DNA from: Kocuria subflava
GTDB taxonomy: Bacteria; Actinomycetota; Actinomycetes; Actinomycetales; Micrococcaceae
DNA length: 64,000 bases
Assembly: GCF_012163155.1 (NCBI RefSeq)
Contig: NZ_JAAVUN010000012.1
Location: 36,957 to 100,956 of the forward strand
Reading direction: 5' to 3'
Shown: in pieces, positions 7,507 through 15,860 of the stretch
Numbering within the stretch: the stretch's first letter is position 1
How the letters are laid out: each line of letters opens with the position of its first letter
Notes under the pieces: generated by a model
What the model saw: only the letters and a program-made list of their open reading frames with translations
Database searches by the model: none
What the model was told of the DNA's origin: nothing
Translations under genes and position numbers: made by a program

Positions 7507-10368
7507 TCAGGATTCCAGAATGGCAGAGACCGCACGCTGACGGTCCAAAGGCGCGTGGACGGCGCGTTCGTCGTGGTAGTCGTGCACCCTGAGATTGGTG
7601 GTCAGTTCCGGATGCTGGTGCTGAAAGCCACGCAGTCGGGGGAGTTCAACATTGGCCTCGTAGGGGGTGGCCGTGTTGGCCCAGTAGTCCACTCGAGCCG
7701 GATGGTGCGCCGTGCGCCAGGCCTCCAGGACATTGCACCGTCCGGGATGACGACGCCGGAAGTCCTGGACCGTGACCCCGCTCAGTCGCTGCTCCAGCAG
7801 CGCCGCGGTGGCGGTGGTGGACCAGGTGGTCCAGTCGATCTGCGGATTGCTGACCACCGCGCGGGAGCCCGGATCCAGCAGGGCTGCGTTCCAAGCCCAG
7901 AAACCCCCGGACGATGATCCGAAGTGGGTCCGGTGCCGTGCATCGGGTACCCCCAGGATGGCGGTGACCCCACGAATGGCTTTGACCGCGTCCGGAACAG
8001 CAGAGCGCTGCGGATGCAACTGCCCCCAAGACGTCTTCAGAGCCGCATGCCCCACGGATGCCGGATCCGCCACGTGGACTTGATGCCGGTCGATCTCCGG
8101 CCACCACGCTGCGCGTTGGAACGCAGGGGCCCCGTGAGTCTTGGTGACATCAACCGGCCCGTCGTAGAAGCTGACCGCTCGTTCTCCCGTGCGCCGGACC
8201 ACCAGCATGGGCAGAAGATCCGCACCGATCTCCACATCCAGGCGAACGGGACGGTCCACCGGAAAATCCTCGCGCGTCAAAACCGCCAGATCGCCCAGGT
8301 CCAGATGAAGCTCGTGTGCTCCGCGGCGGTGGAACCCGCCGGGTGCGTTGGTCGTGACCCGGATACCGCCAAGCGCCGGACCTGGGGCGAACTGGGCATC
8401 ATGCAGCCAGATTCGGCTTGCCCGTTGCCAGGACTCACGGTCGTGGTCACGGCCAGGGACCCCGACGACTGCCACAACATCGTGCGGTTGCAACCCGGCC
8501 ACGGTCACGTGAACTGGTTCCCGGCAGATCCCTCCGTCCCAGGACGAATGCATGTCCTGGTTGACCCACACCTGGTAGCGCCAGTTGCCTCCGCCTTGAT
8601 CGTGTCCATAGCGGCTGTGCACGGTGAACTTCAGGGTTCCGGCGGTGGTGACGGGTGAGAACGAGCGTTTGACCAGCGTGCCCGTCTTGAAGTGTTCGGC
8701 CGGGATCACGGCCAGTTCGTCCTGAATCGGGCAACGGGCCACCGTACGGCCGTCGTGCAGGATCTCCAGTCCATCGCTGAGTGCCGGTGGCGGGTCTGTG
8801 GCGGGGCCTGCGGCAGGGACTGCAGAGGCTCCGGCGGAATCGACACCCGCAGCGCCGACGGCGGGGGCGGACTCCAACCGTTGGTCCCGATGGAGTTCAT
8901 ACAGATTTCGTTCGTCATTGACGCCCACGAAGTTCAGGATCGGGAAGACGTGGTTGATCAATTCGGCGAAGAAGAACGACGCCTTGCGCTGTTCGATCGG
9001 GAAAGACAGCGTCATTTCCAACAGAGATCGAACGTTCATGGCGGCCATGGTCTCGAACGCCAAATCGGTTTCATTGCAGATCTCCGCCGACCAGCGTCCC
9101 AGCCGGATCTCCCAGTAGAAGAGGTCGCGGCGGTGTGTGTCGTAGAGCTCGTCGTCGTAACCCCACGTGCGGTACCCGGCCTCGAATTCGCGAACTCGAT
9201 CGCGTTGGCTCATGTGAGGGGCGTCTTTGGCGGTGCGCCGCAACCAGTACGCCTGCATATCCTGCCGTGTGCCGGATGATCCCAGATCCGTCCACGAACT
9301 CTTTCCCACCGCGCTGGCATTGCCCCGAATGTGAATCACGTTGGGGCTCGGGAAACTCTTCAAGTAGTGGGGCAGGAGCCACTTGAAGTGATTGCCCACG
9401 GTGTTGCGTTCCAGCAGAGCCTGCTGGTGTGGCGGGAGTTGCACGTGGCGCTCTTCGATGTAGTAGGTGGTGTGACCAGCGTTGGGCACGTGCTCCAGCA
9501 GCTTTGCCACCACCGCTTCGTCCCGGGCAATCATCCCCTTGCGCAGGTCCGCATCCGGCCGGGAGGAGCTGTAGGTGAACATGTGGATGCGATCCAGATG
9601 CGCCCGGCTCAGGGCCATACTGGTCCTGCTGTCCCAGCCACCGGTCAGGGACAGGATGAGCTGGGAATCGGTCTTCACCAGATCCCCCATCATCCGCTCC
9701 CAGCGCCGAGCGAAGAGCTCCACCCGTTCTTGGACGGAAAGATCCGTGTAGGTGTTGGGTTTACGCGGATAGAACCGCTGAATCTCCCAGGTGCCCAATT
9801 CCACGGAGTGGTTGGGCAGCATGGCCTCGATGCCCACCCGCGGTGTCCTGCCCCACGCGGTCATGAACCCCGCCCGGCCCTCGGCCAGGCTCCGTTCACG
9901 GTGCGGAACAAGTTCCTGAATCAAGTTGAGGTGGCTTGCGACCAACTCGGCCGATTCTGAGAAATACACCGTGCGCATGCCCGTGGCGTCCTGGTACAGC
10001 CACACGCGGTCGCCATCACCGCGCAACACCAGGTGACGGCCCCCGTAGGCATCAAGCACATCCAGGAAACCATCTAGGGCGCCCGCGGCGGATCGGTCCC
10101 AGCCCGTCATGAGACGGTCGGCCGCAGGGATGTCCGCGTCGTCGTCGCCCGCGTAGAGGAACAACCCGAATGCCAGCACCCACCGTCGGCCATCGGAACT
10201 GACGGATCGGGACGGCAAAATCAGGGGGTCGTGGGTGAAAACCCAGCCGCTGTCACCGAGGTCAACGCTGGCCCACTCGGCAATGTCCACCCGATCGCGG
10301 TCCTCGCCGGTTACGCCGTGTCTGCGGCTCAGCAGGAAACCGCGGGGAAAGGGATGCTCGGCAGCCAT
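7507..10368 (-). CDS. AsnB-like PP-loop / alpha-beta hydrolase fusion protein B
   Basis: 953 residues, ATG start. It is colinear with the next gene over its whole length, so the two look like a tandem duplication that has diverged. It shares HPFPRGF at the N-terminus, VWLYQDATGMRTVYFSE, the PP-loop LSLTGGWDSRTSMAL, the HxDLFYWEIRLGRWSAE helix and the hydrolase elbow FGSSSGGFWAW with a late VHAP histidine. An Ala/Pro/Gly-rich stretch of ~30 residues (around 'AGVDSAGASAVPAAGPATD') is inserted before the beta-rich domain and is absent from the paralogue. It also lacks a Cys at position 2, so glutamine-dependent ammonia release is not expected. It lies 26 nt after wecB and 57 nt before the paralogue, in one operon. 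Confidence 0.72.
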   Translation of the reverse strand: MAAEHPFPRGFLLSRRHGVTGEDRDRVDIAEWASVDLGDSGWVFTHDPLILPSRSVSSDGRRWVLAFGLFLYAGDDDADIPAADRLMTGWDRSAAGALDGFLDVLDAYGGRHLVLRGDGDRVWLYQDATGMRTVYFSESAELVASHLNLIQELVPHRERSLAEGRAGFMTAWGRTPRVGIEAMLPNHSVELGTWEIQRFYPRKPNTYTDLSVQERVELFARRWERMMGDLVKTDSQLILSLTGGWDSRTSMALSRAHLDRIHMFTYSSSRPDADLRKGMIARDEAVVAKLLEHVPNAGHTTYYIEERHVQLPPHQQALLERNTVGNHFKWLLPHYLKSFPSPNVIHIRGNASAVGKSSWTDLGSSGTRQDMQAYWLRRTAKDAPHMSQRDRVREFEAGYRTWGYDDELYDTHRRDLFYWEIRLGRWSAEICNETDLAFETMAAMNVRSLLEMTLSFPIEQRKASFFFAELINHVFPILNFVGVNDERNLYELHRDQRLESAPAVGAAGVDSAGASAVPAAGPATDPPPALSDGLEILHDGRTVARCPIQDELAVIPAEHFKTGTLVKRSFSPVTTAGTLKFTVHSRYGHDQGGGNWRYQVWVNQDMHSSWDGGICREPVHVTVAGLQPHDVVAVVGVPGRDHDRESWQRASRIWLHDAQFAPGPALGGIRVTTNAPGGFHRRGAHELHLDLGDLAVLTREDFPVDRPVRLDVEIGADLLPMLVVRRTGERAVSFYDGPVDVTKTHGAPAFQRAAWWPEIDRHQVHVADPASVGHAALKTSWGQLHPQRSAVPDAVKAIRGVTAILGVPDARHRTHFGSSSGGFWAWNAALLDPGSRAVVSNPQIDWTTWSTTATAALLEQRLSGVTVQDFRRRHPGRCNVLEAWRTAHHPARVDYWANTATPYEANVELPRLRGFQHQHPELTTNLRVHDYHDERAVHAPLDRQRAVSAILES

Positions 10369-10394
10369 GGGGGAGTCCTGGGTTACGCTGCGGG

Positions 10395-11552
10395 TCAGGC
10401 CTCGACACCCGGATCGAAATCCGCGATTCGTTCACCGATACCGAACATCTGCTCGATCGCAGCAACCGTGCGTGCCGCGGCATGACCGTCACCGTAGGGA
10501 TTCACGGCGTTGGCCATGGCCTGGTAAATCGCGTGGTTGTGCAGCAGCGTGTTGACCTCCTCCACGATTCGCTCCTCTTCGGTACCGATCAACTTCACGG
10601 TGCCGGCGGTCACGGCCTCCGGGCGTTCGGTGTTCTCGCGCATCACCAGGACCGGCTTGCCCAACGACGGCGCCTCCTCCTGCACACCGCCGGAGTCAGT
10701 GAGCACGACGTCGGCCACGGCCAACATGCGGGTGAACTCGCCGTAGGCCATGGGTTCAGTGACATGCACGTTGGGCTTGGATTCAATGGCCGGCAACACG
10801 GCTTCGCGCACCACGGGGTTGCGGTGGGCCGGCAGAACGATGGTCAGATCAGGCTCGGCATCAGCAATTCGAGCCAGTGCGCGGCCCACACCCCGCATGG
10901 CTTCGCCCTGGTTCTCCCGGCGGTGCGTGGTGACCAACAGGGTTTTGCCGGAGCGCTGCGCGATCTCCTCCACCTGTGGGTCTGAGAAGGGCAGAGCCTT
11001 GGCCACGGTGTGGTGCAGGGCGTCAATCACGGTGTTGCCGGTGACCACAATGTGCTCGCCGTCAATGGATTCGGCCAGCAGGTTGCGCTTGGAGATGTCC
11101 GTGGGCGCCAGGTGGAGGCTGGTGATCTGAGAGGTCAGCTTCCGGTTGGCTTCCTCCGGGAACGGGGAGAACAGATTGAAGGAACGCAGGCCGGCTTCCG
11201 CGTGAATCACCGGAATACCGCGGTAGAAGGCCGCGATGGCACCGGCAGTGGAGGTTGTGGTGTCGCCCTGGACAATCACGGCATCCGGCGCGGACTCCTC
11301 AAAAATGGCATCCAGACCTTCCACCGTGCGGGTCAGGACACCGTTGAGTGTCTGACGCGGCTGAATGATGTTCAGGTCATGATCCGGTGTGATGTCAAAG
11401 ATCTGATTGACCTGATCCAGCATTTCCCGGTGCTGCCCGGTGACGGTGACCACACATTCGAATTGCGGGGACTCTTGGAGCGCTTTGACGATCGGCGCCA
11501 TCTTGATGGCCTCCGGGCGCGTCCCGTAGATCGGCATGATGGTCAGGGTCAT
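10395..11552 (-). CDS. wecB: UDP-N-acetylglucosamine 2-epimerase (non-hydrolysing)
   Basis: 385 residues, the usual family length. It interconverts UDP-GlcNAc and UDP-ManNAc in the cytoplasm. Clear signatures are the N-terminal IYGTRPEAIKMAPIVKAL, the active-site region VTGQHREML, VQGDTTTSTAGAIAAFYRGI, HAEAGLRS, TTHRREN and the late TDSGGVQEEAPSLGKPVLVMR. It is the first gene of the minus-strand operon running into the two PP-loop/hydrolase fusions and the pyruvyltransferase. The expected output is ManNAc, or ManNAcA after oxidation elsewhere, for a cell-wall glycopolymer. Confidence 0.95.
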   Translation of the reverse strand: MTLTIMPIYGTRPEAIKMAPIVKALQESPQFECVVTVTGQHREMLDQVNQIFDITPDHDLNIIQPRQTLNGVLTRTVEGLDAIFEESAPDAVIVQGDTTTSTAGAIAAFYRGIPVIHAEAGLRSFNLFSPFPEEANRKLTSQITSLHLAPTDISKRNLLAESIDGEHIVVTGNTVIDALHHTVAKALPFSDPQVEEIAQRSGKTLLVTTHRRENQGEAMRGVGRALARIADAEPDLTIVLPAHRNPVVREAVLPAIESKPNVHVTEPMAYGEFTRMLAVADVVLTDSGGVQEEAPSLGKPVLVMRENTERPEAVTAGTVKLIGTEEERIVEEVNTLLHNHAIYQAMANAVNPYGDGHAAARTVAAIEQMFGIGERIADFDPGVEA

Positions 11553-11632
11553 CGCGTTTTCTCCCCGCTGCTGGAGTCAGCTGTTTGGTGGACTTGCGGA
11601 ACGACAGCAAGCATACGGGAGACAACCCGCCG

Positions 11633-11682
11633 GTAACCGGAGTTTCACCACCGCCATCTGGTGAATCACATACCGGCGCCGG
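11633..11682 (-). terminator. Nested hairpin downstream of the response regulator gene
   Basis: TTCACCA (11644-11650) pairs with TGGTGAA (11659-11665), enclosed by GTAACC- and GGTTAC-containing flanks (11633 onwards and ending near 11690) and a CCGGCGCCGG palindrome at 11673-11682. It lies just after the regulator's stop on the minus strand, but has no T-tract. It could end the regulator transcript or form part of the wecB leader. Confidence 0.35.
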
Positions 11683-11686
11683 TCGG

Positions 11687-12346
11687 TTACAGCTCCACCA
11701 TGCCCGCCTTGTGGGCCGCAATCACCAGTTGCAGGCGGTCCCGTACGCCAAATTTGCTGACCAGGTGGGTCACGTGCAACTTGACCGATTTCTCTGAGAT
11801 CCCCATGCCATCGGCCACCTCTTTGTTGCTGCAACCGGTGGCCAGATACTTCAGCACCTCGGATTCGCGGCTGGTCAGGGTCACAGCCGGCGGCAGTCCA
11901 TTGCGTTTGTCCCCGTCCCTCAAGTGACCCACAACAGCATCCAGCGCGGTGGGGGAGAGCTGCGTTCTTCCCGTCAGGGCACGGCGCACCGTGCTCAGAA
12001 TCCGCTCAGGGGGATCGGATTTCAACACGTACCCCAGGGCGCCGGCGCGCAACGCTGGGACGACGGCGTCCGCCGTGGTGAACGTGGTGATCATGACCAC
12101 CTTGGTGGCGGGCAGGGCCCGCAACAGTTCAGCAGTGGCCTCAACACCGTCCACGCGCGGCATCTGGATGTCCATCAGCACAATGTCCGGGCGCAGGTTC
12201 ACCGCCACCTGCACGGCAGAGCGGCCATCAGCTGCCGTTCCCACCACTTCCATGTCCCCGGCACTGCCCACGTACACGGACAGTGTTTCCCGCACCACGG
12301 ACTCGTCGTCGGCGATCAGGACTCGGTATTTTGCAGGGGTGGTCAT
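11687..12346 (-). CDS. NarL/FixJ-type response regulator
   Basis: 219 residues. Receiver domain residues 1-125: acidic pocket DDE at 13-15, phospho-acceptor D59 in LMDIQMP, T87/T88 and conserved K109 in GYVLKSD. C-terminal LuxR helix-turn-helix ~150-215: LTSRESEVLKYLATGCSNKE and VKLHVTHLVSKFGV. This is the usual DNA-binding output of a partner with a HisKA_3 kinase. The gene is divergent from the peptide gene at 12481 and the kinase at 12695, sharing a 134-bp intergenic region, so it is very probably the cognate regulator. Its targets may include that divergent promoter. Confidence 0.92.
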   Translation of the reverse strand: MTTPAKYRVLIADDESVVRETLSVYVGSAGDMEVVGTAADGRSAVQVAVNLRPDIVLMDIQMPRVDGVEATAELLRALPATKVVMITTFTTADAVVPALRAGALGYVLKSDPPERILSTVRRALTGRTQLSPTALDAVVGHLRDGDKRNGLPPAVTLTSRESEVLKYLATGCSNKEVADGMGISEKSVKLHVTHLVSKFGVRDRLQLVIAAHKAGMVEL

Positions 12347-12480
12347 GACTGCGGTTGCACTCCTAGATGCGTTTTTGCGGAATCAGAATATCCTGGGACG
12401 CGTGGATGTGTGCTGACCAGCAACAACGGCACCGTGGCAATCCGCGTGACCAACACCTCCCAAACCCATCAGGAGTACCC

Positions 12481-12693
12481 ATGGCTTTGTTCACCCGTTC
12501 CCGGAAGGCCGCTGCTGCAGCGGCCGTTGCCGGTTCCATGCTGCTCAGTGGCGGCATGGCCTCAGCAGCTCTGCTCCCGGGCCTGGCGGCAGCGCCGTCG
12601 TCGTCCAACTCAGTGGCGGCCGGCCCGGTCAAGGCCGAGCCCGCCGTTTTTGTGAGCCTGCTCTGCCAGTACTACGGACGTTGCTCCAGGTAA
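12481..12693 (+). CDS. Small secreted peptide with two C-terminal cysteines, coupled to a histidine kinase
   Basis: 70 residues; ATG preceded by CAGGAG five bases upstream. Residues 1-29 are a classical Sec signal: a basic RSRK, an Ala-rich hydrophobic core, then MASA with a predicted cut after Ala29. The mature ~41 residues are low-complexity (A, P, S) until a distinct tail LLCQYYGRCSR (60-70), where C62 and C68 could form a seven-residue disulfide ring. The stop (TAA 12691-12693) is one base before the GTG of the kinase, so the two are surely co-transcribed and probably translationally coupled. The arrangement suggests a signal peptide or a sensed cell-surface factor for the kinase; this is inference. 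I recognise no family. Confidence 0.7.
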   Translation: MALFTRSRKAAAAAAVAGSMLLSGGMASAALLPGLAAAPSSSNSVAAGPVKAEPAVFVSLLCQYYGRCSR

Positions 12694-12694
12694 C

Positions 12695-14014
12695 GTGCGT
12701 CCTCTGACTTCTACAGCGGGTCCGTGGACCGCAATCTCCGGCCGGTGGCCGGAACTGCGGATCACGGACCCGCTTCCACTGCCCATGTTCCTGCGGATCA
12801 TCGTGGGAATCCTGGTGGCAGGCGTGGCTGCCTTTGACGTGATTCGTCTGCTGACCACGGCCCATCCGGGCACCCAGGGAACGGACTCCACGCTGGTGGA
12901 GGTCCTGGCACTTGCCGGCGCTTCCTACCTGCCGCTGCTGGGCACGCTGGTGGGTCCACGGTTTGGTGCCGTCACCCTGGCCTTTGCCTACGCTGCGGCC
13001 CTGCTGACCGAATCCGTGTTTGTCATGTTTGTCCCCGGGGTCATGTGCACCCTGATCCTTGTCATGTGGTTGCGCTGGAGCGTGGGCATGACCGTGGTGG
13101 GCGCCCAGGTCCTTGCGGCCGTGAGCTTTGGCATCTTTGTCCGCGAACCCACCACCTGGTCAGAAGTCGTGGCCCTGATCCTGCTGATCTCCATGGCCGC
13201 AGCCCTGGGCGCCACCATCCGATTCTTCCGGTGCCGCAGCCTGCTCTCCGCCCGCAAAATTGCGCGCCTGGAGCATGAGGCCGGCCTGGTCCGTGCCGCC
13301 GAACGCCAAGACCTGGCACGGGAACTGCACGACCTTGTGGCCCATGACGTCACTGCCACCGCCCTGCGCGCCAATGCCGGATTGCTCTCCCAGGACCAAA
13401 GTTTCCAACGCACTGCCTTGAAAGACATTGCAGACAGCGCCAGCGGAACCATTGCTGACCTGCGCCGTCTGGTGAACATCCTGCGGGAGGAGCCGGTGGG
13501 TATTTCGGCCACCCGGACGCCGCTGTCTGAAACCGCCCACGAATCCACCACCTCCGGCAACCTTGCCCCTCCCACTCCCACCATGTCTGACGTGCTGCAA
13601 CACAGCGTCCAGAGTCTGAAGGATTCGGGGTTCCGGGACATTCGCATCCAGGACGGCCCGGGATGGGAGTACCTGACCACCTCTGTGCGCAGCACGTGTC
13701 AGCGGGTGGTGCAGGAGGCCTGCACCAACATCATTCGCCACGGAGCCACGGATGGCCCGGTGTTCATTCGGGTGGAGATCCTTGCTCACGACGGCGCCCA
13801 GGGCCACGCGGAGGTGGAGGTCACCAACAAGTTGGCCCAGTCGCGGCGTCGGGAGAACACCACACCTGAAGCGGTGTTGAGCGCCGGGGGATTCGGGCTG
13901 CTGGGGCTGCGGGAACGGGTGTCCGTGTTCGGCGGCGAACTCAGCAGCGGCCCGCAGGCGGGACAGTGGATTGTTCGGGCGCGGCTGCCGCTGCAGGAGA
14001 TCGATCTGCGCTGA
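12695..14014 (+). CDS. Multi-pass membrane histidine kinase (HisKA_3 family)
   Basis: 439 residues, GTG start one base after the peptide gene. Residues ~28-190 contain about six hydrophobic segments with short loops, an intramembrane-sensing layout without a large extracellular domain. A short coiled coil follows (~200). The dimerisation/phospho-acceptor motif is RQDLARELHDLVAHDVT with His212. The ATPase domain has TNIIRHGA (N box) and GGFGLLGLRERVSVFGGEL (G2 region). It is expected to phosphorylate D59 of the divergent regulator. The acceptor tetrad H-D-L-V is typical of kinases paired with NarL-type regulators. The preceding secreted peptide is the obvious candidate ligand. Confidence 0.92.
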   Translation: MRPLTSTAGPWTAISGRWPELRITDPLPLPMFLRIIVGILVAGVAAFDVIRLLTTAHPGTQGTDSTLVEVLALAGASYLPLLGTLVGPRFGAVTLAFAYAAALLTESVFVMFVPGVMCTLILVMWLRWSVGMTVVGAQVLAAVSFGIFVREPTTWSEVVALILLISMAAALGATIRFFRCRSLLSARKIARLEHEAGLVRAAERQDLARELHDLVAHDVTATALRANAGLLSQDQSFQRTALKDIADSASGTIADLRRLVNILREEPVGISATRTPLSETAHESTTSGNLAPPTPTMSDVLQHSVQSLKDSGFRDIRIQDGPGWEYLTTSVRSTCQRVVQEACTNIIRHGATDGPVFIRVEILAHDGAQGHAEVEVTNKLAQSRRRENTTPEAVLSAGGFGLLGLRERVSVFGGELSSGPQAGQWIVRARLPLQEIDLR

Positions 14015-14091
14015 ACCGCGCCGTTGTTCTCTGTGCGGACTCGCCCGGGCGACATGCAACGACAAGATCTGAAATATATCTCAACCGCATA

Positions 14092-14105
14092 TTACCTCGC
14101 GGTAA
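14092..14105. promoter_or_regulatory. Operator-like palindrome TTACC-n4-GGTAA upstream of the 14202 gene
   Basis: TTACC (14092-14096) and GGTAA (14101-14105) flank TCGC in an AT-rich patch of the region between the kinase stop and the next gene. It could be an operator or a -10 neighbourhood. No protein is assigned. Confidence 0.3.
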
Positions 14106-14201
14106 GGTCGGAACAGAGCCGCGCTCCGCGCGGTGATTCCTGATCCAGCAGCGTGCTGCGCTGCTGGCACACCGACCGTATCCGTTTGAGGTGATGGCGC
14201 C

Positions 14202-14870
14202 ATGAAGCGTGACCCCGCTGCAGGACACGCCGCCCTTCAGTTCAAAGTCCAGGATTCCCGCGGCCAGAACCTCCTGCTGAACCGGGACATCCTGCGGCGG
14301 ACCTACGGAGCCATCAAGGCCATCGGTCAGTACTTCTACCGCCACGCCAACGGTTCGCCGGACACCACCCCGGATGCCGAAGGGTTGCTGTCCATCTCCT
14401 TCACGGAGAGCCAGGACGGCTTGGTCACCTTCATTGCTGACCAGCGCCCCGCCCCGCCCGTGGTTCGACGACGACGCCTCAGTGATCTCTGGCGTCATGT
14501 GCCCACCAATGGTGAAGCCAACCGGGCCCAAACTGCCCTGCAGAACACCATGCTGCTCATCAAGGCTGCAGCTTTCTCCCTGGAGGTCGGCGGTACCACC
14601 ACGCACGCAGCCGGTCACGGGAATCTGGTGGATCTTGTTTCCACCACGGACTCCCAGCGCCTGCGCCTACCGGTCCAGGTGGTTCATGGTTTGATGGATG
14701 CCGCCGTTCAGGCCCATCTGAGGGAGTTGTGGTCGGCGGTCAGTGAGGAGGGTGTGGGATCCATTGTGGTGGGCTCTGACCCGCACACACCTGAGTCCCG
14801 CAATGAATGTGTCATCCCGGCCACGGACGTGTTTGTGGAGTTCCAGGCAGGTGGCGACCTCCTCCGGTGA
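14202..14870 (+). CDS. Hypothetical protein, paralogue of the convergent gene at 14920-15717
   Basis: 222 residues, ATG with a good GAGGTGAT site eight bases upstream. No signal peptide or membrane segment; probably cytoplasmic. It shares an ordered set of features with the facing gene: a TYGAIKAIGQYFYR helix (TYGGMLQVLRHVSYSV in the other), a strand followed by ADQRPAP (VDQRPAW), a second long helix around residue 115, a VVGSDPHTPESRNECVIPAT segment (VIVRDPLESKQRDEVVIPLS) and a closing strand. I do not recognise the family. The position directly after the peptide-kinase pair, with ~190 bp between, makes it a possible target or partner of that system, which is inference. Confidence 0.7.
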   Translation: MKRDPAAGHAALQFKVQDSRGQNLLLNRDILRRTYGAIKAIGQYFYRHANGSPDTTPDAEGLLSISFTESQDGLVTFIADQRPAPPVVRRRRLSDLWRHVPTNGEANRAQTALQNTMLLIKAAAFSLEVGGTTTHAAGHGNLVDLVSTTDSQRLRLPVQVVHGLMDAAVQAHLRELWSAVSEEGVGSIVVGSDPHTPESRNECVIPATDVFVEFQAGGDLLR

Positions 14871-14919
14871 GCTACCCGGTTGACCCACCCCCGTGAGCAC
14901 CCCACCATGCCCATGGTTC

Positions 14920-15717
14920 TCAGGCGCTGGGATCCAGCCCGGAGATGCCGGTGGGGAAGTCCTGACGGCGTTCATGACGAGTCAGCACAGAACTCAGCGG
15001 AGCATCCTGCGCCTGCACCTTGCCTGCCAAGGAGTGGTAAGTCTCATGGATGATCTTCCGGTGGAAGGTCTCTGACAGCGGAATCACCACCTCATCCCGT
15101 TGCTTGGATTCCAACGGGTCGCGGACAATCACCAGGGCCTTGACCTCCGGCAACAGCAGAACAGACATCATGCCGGTGAGTGCATCCACCAGGGCGGGGT
15201 TGTTCTCAAAAATGCCCATCATCACCAGCGGCACCCGATAAGTGCGGCGGTTGTCCAGCATCAAGGTGCCAAAGCCCTCCTGGTCACCGGCGGCACTGAT
15301 CTTGATGTCCTCCGCCATGGTGATGGGTGGGACCAACTGCACGGTGGTGGACATCAGCTCCGCAACCCACCGCAACAGCACCCGGTACCGTTCGCGGCAC
15401 GCCGCGGATTTGGGATTGACCATGCGAACCCAGGCCGGGCGCTGATCCACCACGCGCAGGTCCACCAGGTAGTGACCCGGCTGCTGTTGCGAATAGTGCA
15501 GCTGGAAATCTGGTAGCTCCTTGGGGTACCCGTGAGAGCGGGCCACGGAGTAGCTGACGTGGCGCAGCACCTGCAGCATTCCGCCGTAGGTGGCCTCCAG
15601 AACGTGGCCAGGGGGATCGAATCCGTCAGTTTCACTTTCCAGACGCACCTCACCCAGCACCTGAGCCAGGATGGAACCACCCGGCACCTGCTGGGGCCCC
15701 TTCTTGTCCGCGGCCAC
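14920..15717 (-). CDS. Hypothetical protein, paralogue of the convergent gene at 14202-14870
   Basis: 265 residues, GTG start with AGGTGA just upstream. Soluble, no signal sequence. It is ~40 residues longer than its paralogue, with extra residues at both ends (a Q/G-rich start and a charged C-terminal tail after HRKIIHETYHSLAGK). Shared landmarks are given under the paralogue. The core alternates long helices (MLQVLRHVSYSVARS, ERYRVLLRWVAELMSTTVQLV) with beta strands, consistent with a two-layer alpha/beta fold. The two genes converge with only 49 bp between their stops. Function unknown; a separate promoter is likely because the upstream ABC1 gene ends 143 bp away. Confidence 0.68.
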   Translation of the reverse strand: MAADKKGPQQVPGGSILAQVLGEVRLESETDGFDPPGHVLEATYGGMLQVLRHVSYSVARSHGYPKELPDFQLHYSQQQPGHYLVDLRVVDQRPAWVRMVNPKSAACRERYRVLLRWVAELMSTTVQLVPPITMAEDIKISAAGDQEGFGTLMLDNRRTYRVPLVMMGIFENNPALVDALTGMMSVLLLPEVKALVIVRDPLESKQRDEVVIPLSETFHRKIIHETYHSLAGKVQAQDAPLSSVLTRHERRQDFPTGISGLDPSA

Positions 15718-15860
15718 CTGTCACCTGCCCTCTCAACGGCACGACTGCCCACCACTGAGCATTTGTGGGGAGCATCCTGTATGAATCACCAAGATTGTAC
15801 GTACCCTGGCGGACAGTTGCATTCTTATGACTGGACCCGCGTGGGGCGCCGTTGTCAGGA

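Noticed and set aside
14092..14105. Similarity of TTACC-n4-GGTAA upstream of 14202 to the vapBC operator arms (CCTTACCT/AGGTAAGG)
   Set aside because: Five-base half-sites with different spacing are expected by chance; no reason to think the same regulator binds both.
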